From: Pseudomonas bharatica CSV86
GTDB lineage: Bacteria > Pseudomonadota > Gammaproteobacteria > Pseudomonadales > Pseudomonadaceae
NCBI RefSeq assembly: GCF_000319305.2
Contig: NZ_AMWJ02000001.1
Span: forward strand, 1 to 64,000
DNA length: 64,000 bases
Direction: 5' to 3'
This document shows, piece by piece, positions 9,280 through 16,755 of this stretch. Every line of letters begins with the position of its first letter. Position 1 is the first letter of the stretch. The notes under the pieces were generated by a model that worked only from the letters and a program-made list of their open reading frames with translations, did not search any database and was not told where the DNA came from. The translations under genes and the position numbers were made by a program.

Positions 9280-10557
9280 ATGATTAATTCGTTAAGCCTT
9301 CCTGGGTACCAGTTGGTGGATTCTGATGAGCAGAATGAAGACATACATTTTCGGCTTGAAGCACCTACACCAGTAGCCTGCGAGGGGTGCGGCGTGCAGG
9401 GTGAGTTCGTGCGGTTCGGCAAGCGTGACGTTCCCTATCGTGATCTGCCCATCCACGGCAAGCGGGTCACTCTCTGGGTGGTCCGCCGCCGATACACCTG
9501 CCGGGCCTGCAAGACAACATTCAGGCCCCAGCTACCGGAGATGGTGGACGGATTCCGTATGACACTGCGGCTGCATGAGTACGTGGAGAAGGAATCCTTC
9601 AACCACCCCTACACCTTTGTGGCGGCACAGACCGGCCTGGACGAGAAGACGGTGCGCGACATCTTCAACGCCCGCGCCGAGTTCCTGGGGCGCTGGCACC
9701 GCTTCGAGACGCCCCGCATCCTGGGCATTGACGAGCTATACCTGAACAAGCGCTACCGCTGCATTCTGACCAACATTGAGGAGCGAACCCTGCTCGACCT
9801 GCTGGCCACCCGCCGCCAGGACGTGGTGACCAACTACCTGATGAAGCTGAAAGACCGGCAGAAGGTCGAGATCGTCAGCATGGACATGTGGAACCCCTAC
9901 CGGGCAGCGGTCAAGGCTGTGCTGCCCCAGGCCCGTATCGTGGTCGATAAGTTCCATGTGGTGCGCATGGCCAACGATGCCCTAGAGAGAGTGCGCAAGG
10001 GCCTCAGAAAGGAGCTGAAACCGTCCCAGAGCCGGACTCTCAAGGGAGACCGGAAAATCCTGCTGAAACGCGCTCACGAAGTCTCAGACCGGGAGCGCCT
10101 CATCATGGAGACCTGGACAGGCGCGTTCCCGCAACTGCTGGCCGCCTACGAGCACAAGGAGCGCTTCTACGGCATCTGGGACGCCACCACACGGCTCCAG
10201 GCAGAAGCCGCCCTGGACGAGTGGATAGCCACCATCCCGAAGGGCCAAAAGGAAGTCTGGAGCGATCTGGTCAGGGCAGTGGGAAACTGGCGCGAAGAGA
10301 CCATGACCTACTTCGAGACGGACATGCCCGTCACCAACGCTTACACGGAGTCCATCAACCGACTGGCCAAGGACAAGAACCGTGAAGGGCGCGGTTACTC
10401 CTTCGAGGTGATGCGGGCACGAATGCTCTACACCACGAAGCACAAGAAGAAGGCACCGACTGCGAAGGTCTCTCCTTTCTACAAGAAAACCATCGGTTAC
10501 GGACTGCCGGACTTCGCAGAGGAACTCAACTACGGAGTCGATCTATCAACCATCTGA
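9280..10557 (+). CDS. tnpA: ISL3-family transposase
   Basis: The product has 425 residues. An N-terminal zinc ribbon is visible (CEGCG near residues 37-41 and CRACKTTF near 72-79), followed by a DNA-binding region and a DDE transposase core with ILGIDELYL and VDKFHVVRMAN, both typical of ISL3 enzymes, and a late acidic residue in the NAYTESINRLAK region. The length is normal for the family and the frame is intact. It catalyses cut-and-paste movement of the surrounding element. The ATG lies in GGCGGGAGATG, just after the permease stop, so the two genes are probably co-transcribed. Confidence 0.95.
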   Translation: MINSLSLPGYQLVDSDEQNEDIHFRLEAPTPVACEGCGVQGEFVRFGKRDVPYRDLPIHGKRVTLWVVRRRYTCRACKTTFRPQLPEMVDGFRMTLRLHEYVEKESFNHPYTFVAAQTGLDEKTVRDIFNARAEFLGRWHRFETPRILGIDELYLNKRYRCILTNIEERTLLDLLATRRQDVVTNYLMKLKDRQKVEIVSMDMWNPYRAAVKAVLPQARIVVDKFHVVRMANDALERVRKGLRKELKPSQSRTLKGDRKILLKRAHEVSDRERLIMETWTGAFPQLLAAYEHKERFYGIWDATTRLQAEAALDEWIATIPKGQKEVWSDLVRAVGNWREETMTYFETDMPVTNAYTESINRLAKDKNREGRGYSFEVMRARMLYTTKHKKKAPTAKVSPFYKKTIGYGLPDFAEELNYGVDLSTI

Positions 10558-10591
10558 TAATGGTATCAGGTTGGTGGGGTAAAGGTGCCCC

Positions 10592-10615
10592 ATCAACCAT
10601 TAAATCCGTATACCC
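10592..10615. repeat. Right terminal inverted repeat of the ISL3 element
   Basis: Read from the outside in, this end is GGGTATACGGATTTAATGG and so on, matching the left end (7381-7404, and again 7631-7654) at 20 of 24 positions. The octamer GATAAAAG follows immediately. Confidence 0.9.
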
Positions 10616-11066
10616 GATAAAAGAACATCTCCACCGATAGGCTCCAGGTTGGAGCGTTGAAGGAGAAGTAGGTCTTGGCTTCGGGCGAGAAGGCCTGGGT
10701 CAGGGTTACGTTGAACAGCAGGTTTACGAAATAGGCCAAGGTGCCGTCCGGCTCCGGGCGGATAAGGAACATGACATACAGTATGAGGACCAGAATATGT
10801 GCCGGATAAATCCTGGCGATACGGGAAGAAAGATAGCCGGCGTAGTTCGAACGGTTAATCTTCTTTCCGGCATGGGCGTAGGAAAGTATGAAGCCGGATA
10901 ATACAAAAAAGAAGGTAACCCCCAAGTATCCTTCATATAAAACATTGCTGTAGAGTGTCGATACTCCCGCGTTTGGGGTTGTTTTCAGAAAGTGCAGATG
11001 ACTGAAAAATACAAATAGCGCGGCAAAGAATCGCAGCGACGTCAGAGCAGGTAATGGCGCTCGCAT
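10616..11066 (-). pseudogene. Acyltransferase-3 family protein, N-terminal part (split by ISL3 element)
   Basis: This fragment begins MRAPLPALTSLRFFAALFVF, the typical first helix of acyltransferase-3 proteins with the conserved Arg (SLRFFA) and the His in FSHLHF, and continues with FFFVLSGFILSYAH. It ends at FNAPTWSLSVEMFFY, where the ISL3 element enters; the frame runs eight codons into the element before a stop at 10593. Together with 6714-7380 it would form one protein of about 369 residues. If expressed, this fragment would lack the second half of the membrane domain. Confidence 0.88.
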
Positions 11067-11202
11067 ATATGGACTCTGGAAGGGGCTGAAAAGGAAAAAT
11101 TATGGCAGCATACTTCAGGGTGCTGCTTCTCACAATGCATGTGGATATTCTTGCGTCGCGCTTGTGTTGTTGCCGCGAGTTTCCAGGCAAAGAGGTCGCT
11201 AA

Positions 11203-11766
11203 ATGGCGCGTTTGTACGTAACGTTCTCCCTGCTCCTTTATCTTCTGGCCTTGTGTTTCGATGCGGTGCAGCTTGTCGACGGCAATCACGTCAGCGGCCT
11301 TCAGGCGCTGTTCCAGGGACCCTGGGGCGTGGTCTTCGGTCTGTTCGGCTGGTTCGCCAATCCGCTGTTCGGTCTCGCCCTGCTGCTGCGCCGGCGGCTG
11401 CGCTGGCTGGCGCTGTTCCTTGGTGCCTGGGCCCTCTACCTGGCGGTCATGAGCCACGGCATCGAGCGCTTGCCGGACAACATCAACTACAGCTTCCATG
11501 ACGTCATCGGCTTCGCTCCGGGCTATTACCTCTGGGTCCTGGCCATTGCTGCCTTCTGCATCGGCCAGGCCTGGTGGTGCAGCCGCGGGCGCAATGCCGA
11601 GGTGCCGCGCTGGAGCCTGCCGGAAGGCGCGCTGGCGCTGTTGCTGCTGGTGGTGATGATGATCGGCCTGCGCGATGAAAACCTGCGCTTCGATCTCGAC
11701 AAGCTGTTCGATATACCGCCGTCAGTCTGGGAAATGCCGCCGCCGGCCCGGGACGAGTCGATCTGA
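11203..11766 (+). CDS. Conserved hypothetical multi-pass membrane protein
   Basis: The product has 187 residues with about five hydrophobic segments: residues 5-22, 38-62, 65-82, 105-124 and 142-160. The C-terminal 25 residues are hydrophilic (DLDKLFDIPPSVWEMPPP). The ATG has an RBS-like AAAGAGG about eight bases upstream. No domain I can name is visible. It is divergent from the disrupted acyltransferase gene and followed by a single REP unit. Function unknown. Confidence 0.7.
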   Translation: MARLYVTFSLLLYLLALCFDAVQLVDGNHVSGLQALFQGPWGVVFGLFGWFANPLFGLALLLRRRLRWLALFLGAWALYLAVMSHGIERLPDNINYSFHDVIGFAPGYYLWVLAIAAFCIGQAWWCSRGRNAEVPRWSLPEGALALLLLVVMMIGLRDENLRFDLDKLFDIPPSVWEMPPPARDESI

Positions 11767-11793
11767 TGAGCCAGCTTCCACAGATTACGCGAA

Positions 11794-11827
11794 CCCTGTG
11801 GGAGCTGGCTTGCCAGCGATCAGGCCA
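11794..11827. repeat. REP element, single unit
   Basis: CCCTGTGGGAGCTGGCTTGC is followed by CAGCGATCAGGCC. This is one unit of the REP family found throughout the window, lying between the membrane-protein gene and the convergent HopJ-type gene. Confidence 0.9.
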
Positions 11828-11845
11828 TCAGCCGCATCACAAGGC

Positions 11846-12475
11846 TCAAGCCTTGCGCTTGAGCGGCTCACCCTCGAATTTCACCCCGGCCAGGCCATGG
11901 GCGATCAGGGCGCGGATGTTGCCGTGGTCGGTGCCTTCCGGCGTTGCCAGCACCGAGCGGTAGTGCTCGCCGAACGCCAGCAGGGTTTCCTGGTCGCTCA
12001 GGCCTTCCAGCAGGGCCAGGCCCAGGGTCTTGCACGAACCTTCGTTCTGTCCGGCGGCGCTGGCCAGGCCGCCATTGTCGAAGGCGGTCTGCTGGTAGTC
12101 GTAGTGCTCGGCAACGAAGGCCAGCGTATCGGCGAACTGGTGTTCGCCGGTGGCCAGGCTGGCACGCAGTTGAATCAGGTCAGTCATGGGTTTTCCTTTG
12201 GCGAACGCGGCTTTCTGCTCGGCGCTGGCTTCTTTCTGGTATTGGCTTTTCCACTGGTCGTAAGGCATGCCGTAGACCACCTCGCGGGCGTCATCCAGGC
12301 TTACCTCGATCTGGCGTTCGTCCGCGGCGGCCTTGTACCACTTGGACAGGCAGTTGCGGCAGAAGCCGGACAGGTTCATCAGGTCGATGTTCTGCACGTC
12401 GGTACGGTTGCGCAGATGTTCGACCAGGCGACGGAACGCCGCTGCTTCGAGTTCGAGTTGCTCTTGTGGGGTCAT
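11846..12475 (-). CDS. DUF1244 - HopJ-type effector family, continuous ORF
   Basis: Residues 1 to about 96 match the DUF1244 family (GFCRNCLSKWYKAAADERQI, then ARE..YGMPYDQWK). Residues 97-209 match the HopJ family (MTDLIQLRASLATGEHQFAD, then YDYQ.TAFDNG). HopJ was named from plant-pathogen effector screens, but the family is widespread in non-pathogens and no secretion signal is evident. The second domain starts with its own ATG at 12187 preceded by AAAGGAAAACCC, so it may also be made as a separate 113-residue protein. The join lacks a stop codon; whether this is a true fusion needs comparison with relatives. It lies 14 bp after folM and is probably co-transcribed with it. Confidence 0.75.
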   Translation of the reverse strand: MTPQEQLELEAAAFRRLVEHLRNRTDVQNIDLMNLSGFCRNCLSKWYKAAADERQIEVSLDDAREVVYGMPYDQWKSQYQKEASAEQKAAFAKGKPMTDLIQLRASLATGEHQFADTLAFVAEHYDYQQTAFDNGGLASAAGQNEGSCKTLGLALLEGLSDQETLLAFGEHYRSVLATPEGTDHGNIRALIAHGLAGVKFEGEPLKRKA

Positions 12476-12489
12476 GGCTGTCTCGTTGA

Positions 12490-13179
12490 TCAGGCGATTC
12501 GGTTCTTCAGGTGGCGGCCACCGTTGATGACCACGTTGCTGCCGGTGCTGTACTGGCTTTCGAGAAGGAACAGCACCGCTTCGATCAGCGGCTGGGCGCC
12601 GGGTTCGAATTCCAGCAGGGCCTTCTTCAGGGTCTGCTGGCGATACTGTTCGTCGCCGCCCTCCTTGAGGATCAGCAGGCCTGGCAGGATACCGTTGACC
12701 CGCACCCTGGGCGCGTACTTTTCGGCGAACGACAGCACCATGTTCTGCAGCGCGGCCTTGGTCGCGGCATAGCCGATATGGCTCTTGCTGCCGCGGGAGG
12801 AGGTTTCGTCGCAGATGTGGATGATGTCCGACTTGTCGAGCTTCAGCAGTTGCTCGCCCAGGGCCAGGTTGAGGTGGTAGGGCGCCTCGACGTGAAGCTT
12901 GAACATGGTGTTCAGGTTGTCGAGGTCGTCGTCCAGCCACAGCGAGGCATTGTGGACGATGGCGCGCAGGCCGTCGTACTGGGTGCGCAGGTGGTCGATC
13001 AGTGCTTCGCGATCACGTTCGCTGCATAGGTCGGCCTGGAACGGGATGATGTTCGGGTGCGCCGGGGGGATCTTGCTGCGGCTGGCGCTGACCACCGTGT
13101 GGCCGGCCTGCGCCAGTTGCGTGGCCAGCGCCAGCCCGACTCGCTGGCTGCCACCGGTAACTAGGATTGGGCTGTTCAT
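12490..13179 (-). CDS. folM: Dihydromonapterin reductase FolM (SDR family)
   Basis: This 229-residue short-chain dehydrogenase has an N-terminal Rossmann motif (VTGGSQRVGLAL), the substrate loop HNASLW and the active-site YAATK. The C-terminal STGSNVVINGGRHL is typical of FolM, which reduces dihydromonapterin to tetrahydromonapterin and has side activity on dihydrofolate. In Pseudomonas, tetrahydromonapterin serves as the phenylalanine hydroxylase cofactor. In P. aeruginosa a similar SDR lies close to the flavodoxin, LysR and lrgAB genes, as here. The minus-strand ATG at 13179 is the only good start. The DUF1244-HopJ ORF follows. Confidence 0.83.
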   Translation of the reverse strand: MNSPILVTGGSQRVGLALATQLAQAGHTVVSASRSKIPPAHPNIIPFQADLCSERDREALIDHLRTQYDGLRAIVHNASLWLDDDLDNLNTMFKLHVEAPYHLNLALGEQLLKLDKSDIIHICDETSSRGSKSHIGYAATKAALQNMVLSFAEKYAPRVRVNGILPGLLILKEGGDEQYRQQTLKKALLEFEPGAQPLIEAVLFLLESQYSTGSNVVINGGRHLKNRIA

Positions 13180-13261
13180 ATGCGGGGACGGTCAACTTTT
13201 TCAGGTTCGCGGTCAGGTGCCAGCATACCCGAACTCGCCCGTATTGACCGCCCCCGGAGCG

Positions 13262-13842
13262 TCAGCGGCTTTCCAGGGATTCGCCGCGGTTCTCCCGTGC
13301 CGTAGCGGGCGCGGGCCGGGCATCGAGCCAACTGGCGAGGCAGCGGGTCGATAGCGGGATGAACAGGTACACCATCAGCGGCGTCAGGCCGAGGGTACTG
13401 AGCAGCACGCGCGGCAGCAGGTCCAGTTGCGCCAGCCAATGGCCGAACAGCAGGTTGAAGACCAGCGACACGGGAAAGAACGCGAGCCAGATCGCCACCG
13501 CCTGCTTCCAGCGGGGTGGACGCTGCGCGGCACTGTTGCCGAACCAGCCCTCTATACCGCTGACCCGCTGCTCGGTGGGTTGCTTGAACAGACCGTTGCC
13601 GCGTGCCAGCCAGGCACTGCGCGAGGCGGAGAACTCCCAGGCGTGCAGGGTCTTTTCGTCGACGAAGCGGAAGATGATCTGGAACTCGTCGCCCTGGGGC
13701 GGCGGGGCAGTACGCCGGAACCGAGGTAGCCGGGGAAGTCGGTGGCGAGCTGCTCGCCTTCGTGGAGCCAGGCGATCATGTCCTGGTAACGGCCTTCGGC
13801 AACGCGCCGTGCGACCATCAAGGTGACGGGTGAGGTAGACAT
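13262..13842 (-). pseudogene. ABM-domain membrane protein, one-base frameshift
   Basis: The start ATG at 13842 has GGAGA upstream. The N-terminal half (MSTSPVTLMVARRVAEGRYQ, then MIAWLHEGEQLATDFPGYLGSG) and the later frame (QGDEFQIIFRFVDEKTLHAW) form an antibiotic-biosynthesis-monooxygenase type ferredoxin-like domain. It is followed by two or three hydrophobic segments (WLAFFPVSLVFNLLFG, VLLSTLGLTPLMVYLFI). The frame breaks at the G4 run 13704-13707; one more G restores a 193-residue protein. Because coding quality is intact on both sides, this is more likely an assembly error than a dead gene. Family members of this type are small membrane-linked proteins of unknown role. Confidence 0.82.
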
Positions 13843-14057
13843 CGTGTATCTCCGGGCAAACGGGTCGCGGCGGATAGCCTCGATCCTGGATACCACCCGG
13901 GTGTTGGGTGGCGTCCCAATTCAAGCAAGGATTATTCCGTAAATAATGTGACCCGTCAGTGTCAGTTTTCTCTCAAGTTGACCAAGGGTTTGTTCCCGCC
14001 GTGGACGAGCGGGGTAGAATGCGGGTCTTTTTCCTATAATCCGCAGCGTACAAGGCG

Positions 14058-15005
14058 ATGATCGAATTTCCCCCGCCGTCACCCGGCGAACGTACCCTGG
14101 ATCACGAGGAGCTGTTTCCCATCCGGGAAGTCGCGCGGCTGACCGGTATCAACCCGGTGACCCTGCGCGCCTGGGAGCGCCGCTACGGGCTGGTACAGCC
14201 GACTCGCACCGAAAGTGGGCACCGTTTGTATTCCCGCGCCGATATCGACGAGGTCCGTACGATCCTCGGCTGGATCGAGCGGGGCGTGGCCGTGAGCAAG
14301 GTCGGCAAGATCCTCGCTCGCAACAGGGCCACGCAAGCCCGGCCCGAGCAGGCCGCGCAACCGCCTGCGAAGGACCACCAGCACTGGCAGAACCTGCTGC
14401 GCCAGGCCGCGCAGGGTTTCGATGAAGCGCGGCTCGAGCGTATCTATGGCCAGGTCTTCGCCAGCTACCCGCTGGAAGTGGTGTTCCAGGAGATCGTCAT
14501 GCCGCTGTGGCAGGAGCTGCGTATCGCCCATGACGGCTTCGGCCGCCTCAGCGAATGGCTGTTCCTCGACACCTTCCTCCGTGCCCGGGCCTGGCAGCGC
14601 CTGCAACTGACCCGGGACGAACAGCCTACGCGGGTGCTCCTCGCCGGGCTGCCGGAGCAGTGTCGGGAGCTTGAATTGCTGGTGTGCGCCCTGATGCTCG
14701 GCAGCAGCGAGGTGTCGGTATCGCTGCTGGCACCCGGACACCCCCTGGAAGAGTTGAGCCTGATCTGCGAGCGCATGGCGCCGGATGCCGTGGTGCTGTT
14801 CTCCAATCACGCCCCGGCGGCGGACCTGTCCAGGCGCCTGGCGCGCCTCTGTCTCGGTCTGGACTGCCCGCTGCTGTTCGCCGGCGAGGCGTCGGAAATG
14901 GCCCAGGACAGCCTGGTCGGGTCACAGGTGGTGTGTCTCGGCGGGGAAGGGCGCCTCATGCGTCGACGCCTGCAGCAGTGCCTCGACGGGCATCTCGACA
15001 GTTAA
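14058..15005 (+). CDS. LitR-like MerR-family regulator lacking cobalamin ligands (class III LitR type)
   Basis: The product has 315 residues. Residues 20-90 are a MerR DNA-binding domain (LFPIREVARLTGINPVTLRAW, then ERRYGLVQPTRTESGHRLYS). The rest has the fold of CarH/LitR light sensors, but the B12 ligands are replaced: the upper Glu-His pair reads Glu-Trp (LSEWLF, near 165-169), and the lower-axial His position reads Arg203 (PEQCRELELL). It therefore should not bind adenosylcobalamin. In P. putida, a LitR homologue lacking the B12 site works with the short LOV protein PpSB1-LOV, and a short LOV gene lies 0.7 kb away here. I infer a blue-light-responsive regulator. A possible sigma-70 promoter (TATAAT-like CCTATAATC) lies at about 14033-14041. 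Confidence 0.82.
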   Translation: MIEFPPPSPGERTLDHEELFPIREVARLTGINPVTLRAWERRYGLVQPTRTESGHRLYSRADIDEVRTILGWIERGVAVSKVGKILARNRATQARPEQAAQPPAKDHQHWQNLLRQAAQGFDEARLERIYGQVFASYPLEVVFQEIVMPLWQELRIAHDGFGRLSEWLFLDTFLRARAWQRLQLTRDEQPTRVLLAGLPEQCRELELLVCALMLGSSEVSVSLLAPGHPLEELSLICERMAPDAVVLFSNHAPAADLSRRLARLCLGLDCPLLFAGEASEMAQDSLVGSQVVCLGGEGRLMRRRLQQCLDGHLDS

Positions 15006-15609
15006 CCGGCATGCAGCTCGGGATGAGCGCGCCGGTGCTGCTGCAAAATGTACTGGCGCAGCCGTTCGATTTCTTCAGCCGGCCGCTGGCTCAGCCGGTA
15101 GGCGGCCAGGCCCTCGGCGGTGATGCGTTGCAAGGTGCCGCGCAGGGCGATGGGGCGATGCCGTCGGGGGCGAACCAGAGGTTGAAGGACTTCGGCGGCT
15201 TCTTGCCTTGCGGTAGTTCCACCAGCACGCCCTTGAAGGAAATCTCCCGCACCTTCAGGCCACTGCTCAGCCCCAGCTGGTCTTCCAGCATCACCGGCTG
15301 GTCGAGGCTCAGGCGCCAGGGCCGGACCACAGCACCTTCCTCATAGATGCTCGGCGCCCCCAGTTGCAGGTGCAGGGCATGGAACTCGTCTTCCACCAGC
15401 AACAGCGGAAAGCTCATGTGCTGGTTGTCCACCTTCGCCTGCACCGTGACCTGCTCGTTGGCCACCAGCCGGGTCAGCAATTGCTGGACATCGCTGCGGC
15501 CATTGAGGCGCAGGCTGGAGTTCGGGTCCACGCGGTTGAGCTGGGGCGAGCGGTGCACGCTCTGGATATAGTCCAGCTCATCCTGGGTCAAAAGGGCGTC
15601 GGCTTGCAT
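15002..15609 (-). pseudogene. PilZ-like (YcgR-type) protein, one-base frameshift near C-terminus
   Basis: The ATG at 15609 opens a soluble protein with a YcgR-N-like first half (LLTRLVANEQVTVQAKVDNQ). The second half resembles a PilZ barrel with a degenerate D/NxSxxG motif (REISFKGVLVEL) but no clear RxxxR. The frame is lost at the G4 run 15152-15155. Adding one G gives ALRGTLQRITAEGLAAYRLS and an end at 15002, a 202-residue product that overlaps the stop of the LitR-like gene tail to tail. Cyclic-di-GMP binding is uncertain because the Arg motif is not evident. The indel is probably an assembly error. Confidence 0.7.
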
Positions 15610-15666
15610 GGTCGTGAATACTGCGAGTCTACGGGGTGTTGAATGGACAGCGAATAAGTGCCTTTG

Positions 15667-16128
15667 TTAAGACCGTTGGTCGCTTTCCAGCGCCCGGATC
15701 CGCGCCCGTGCCTCGGCCAGTTCGCGTTCCAGCTCGGCGATCCGCTGCTCGGCTTCGACCTGAACGGTGACATCCTTCTGCACACCGATGAAATAGGTGA
15801 GCTGGTCGGCTTCGTTGAACAGCGGGGTGATCGACAGCTCGTTCCAGAAGGCGCTGCCGTCCTTGCGGTAGTTGCGCAGGATCTCCCGGCACGGCTGGCG
15901 GCTGTCCAGGGCCTGTCGGATACGCGTCCGGGCCGGCTGGTCGCGCTCCTCGCCCTGGAGGAAGCGGCAGTCGCGATAGAGAATGTCGCTGGCCTGGTAA
16001 CCGCTCAAGCGCTCGAAGGCCGGATTCACGTAGATCAGGATGGTGTCTTCGTCGCCTTCCTGTTCGGCGACCACGATGCCGTCGTTGGAGGCATCGATCA
16101 TGCGTTGCAGCAGTTTGGCGTTGATCAT
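15667..16128 (-). CDS. Short LOV-domain blue-light photoreceptor
   Basis: The product has 153 residues with one PAS/LOV core and no effector domain. The FMN-adduct motif is DCRFLQG (residues 53-59, photoactive Cys54), flanked by NPAFERLSGYQ at 35-45, LRNYRKDGSAFWNEL at 84-98 and GVQKDVT at 115-121, where Gln117 is the conserved flavin-contacting Gln. A C-terminal amphipathic helix (about 123-150, Glu/Ala/Arg-rich) suits a dimerising J-alpha. This closely resembles PpSB1-LOV of P. putida, a slow-cycling photoreceptor that acts with a LitR-like regulator. The start ATG at 16128 matches the known short length of the family (about 142-150 residues). It is divergent from the flavodoxin gene. Confidence 0.9.
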   Translation of the reverse strand: MINAKLLQRMIDASNDGIVVAEQEGDEDTILIYVNPAFERLSGYQASDILYRDCRFLQGEERDQPARTRIRQALDSRQPCREILRNYRKDGSAFWNELSITPLFNEADQLTYFIGVQKDVTVQVEAEQRIAELERELAEARARIRALESDQRS

Positions 16129-16219
16129 CGGCGGGACCGGTACAGGGCTTCGGATGAGCGATTCTAGTGCATGTGCGAGCAGGGGATAAGGCCTTGTGCC
16201 AGCCAGGGGTGCCAGGCGC

Positions 16220-16255
16220 TGTACGAAAAGCCTTCGTCTCAAGGCTTTTCGTACA
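16220..16255. repeat. Perfect 15-bp inverted repeat with 6-nt loop
   Basis: TGTACGAAAAGCCTT, then CGTCTC, then the exact complement AAGGCTTTTCGTACA. It lies between the divergent LOV and flavodoxin genes, 44 bp before the flavodoxin start. It could form a strong hairpin with T/A tracts (terminator or 5'-leader structure) or be an operator. Confidence 0.8.
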
Positions 16256-16298
16256 GAACCTAGTATCCTGCGCTTTCGCTCAAGCAATGGAATCCCTT

Positions 16299-16754
16299 AT
16301 GAAAGTGGTCATCCTGTCCGGTTCGGTCTATGGCACCGCCGAAGAAGTCGCCCGTCACGCCCAATCGCTGCTCAAGGCCGCCGGTTTCGAAGCCTGGCAC
16401 GCGGCCCGGGCGACCCTTGCCGATATCCAGGCATTCGAGCCCGAGGCGCTGCTTGCCGTGACTTCCACCACCGGCATGGGCGAACTGCCCGATGCACTGC
16501 TGCCGCTGTACAGCGAAATCCGCGACATCCTGCCTGCCGCCTGGCGCGGCTTGCCCGGCGGGGTGATCGCCCTGGGTGATTCCAGCTACGGCGATACCTA
16601 CTGCGGCGGCGGCGAGCAATTGCGCGAGCTGTTCGCCGAGCTGGGCGTCAACGAGATCCAGCCAATGCTGCGCCTGGATGCCAGCGAAACCGTGACCCCT
16701 GAAGTCGACGCCGAGCCGTGGCTCGCCGGGTTCGCCGACAGGCTGCGCGTCTGA
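16299..16754 (+). CDS. Flavodoxin (MioC-like)
   Basis: The product of 151 residues starts at ATG 16299; an in-frame ATG four codons upstream at 16287 is the alternative. The N-terminal FMN phosphate loop reads LSGSVYGTAEEVA, a variant of the T/SxTGxT loop. The second flavin loop is TSTTGMGELPD and the third is LGDSSYGDTYCGGG. It should be a soluble FMN electron carrier. In P. aeruginosa a flavodoxin gene lies between an SDR gene and the LysR-lrgAB genes, the same order as here. The gene ends 2 bp before the stop of the convergent LysR gene. Confidence 0.88.
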   Translation: MKVVILSGSVYGTAEEVARHAQSLLKAAGFEAWHAARATLADIQAFEPEALLAVTSTTGMGELPDALLPLYSEIRDILPAAWRGLPGGVIALGDSSYGDTYCGGGEQLRELFAELGVNEIQPMLRLDASETVTPEVDAEPWLAGFADRLRV

Positions 16755-16755
16755 T

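Larger units (their letters stand above)
7381..10615 (+). mobile_element. ISL3-family transposon with arsR-like and permease passenger genes
   Basis: The element is 3235 bp (2985 bp without its internal duplication). Imperfect terminal inverted repeats begin GGGTATCCGGAATTTCTGG on the left and GGGTATACGGATTTAATGG on the right (read inward), matching at 20 of the first 24 positions. It is flanked by the direct repeat GATAAAAG. It contains an ISL3 transposase and two passenger genes, an ArsR-type repressor and a DUF318/ArsP-type permease, divergently arranged. ISL3 elements with passenger regulators and transporters (for example ISPpu12) are known in Pseudomonas. Base composition is lower in GC than the flanking genes, as expected for an acquired element. 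It interrupts the acyltransferase gene. Confidence 0.93.

Noticed and set aside
16220..16255. Inverted repeat considered as a recognised LitR/PplR binding box
   Set aside because: Its arms are longer and the spacing differs from the paired TGTACA-type half-sites with 12 bases between that I recall for that regulator; kept only as an unexplained inverted repeat.
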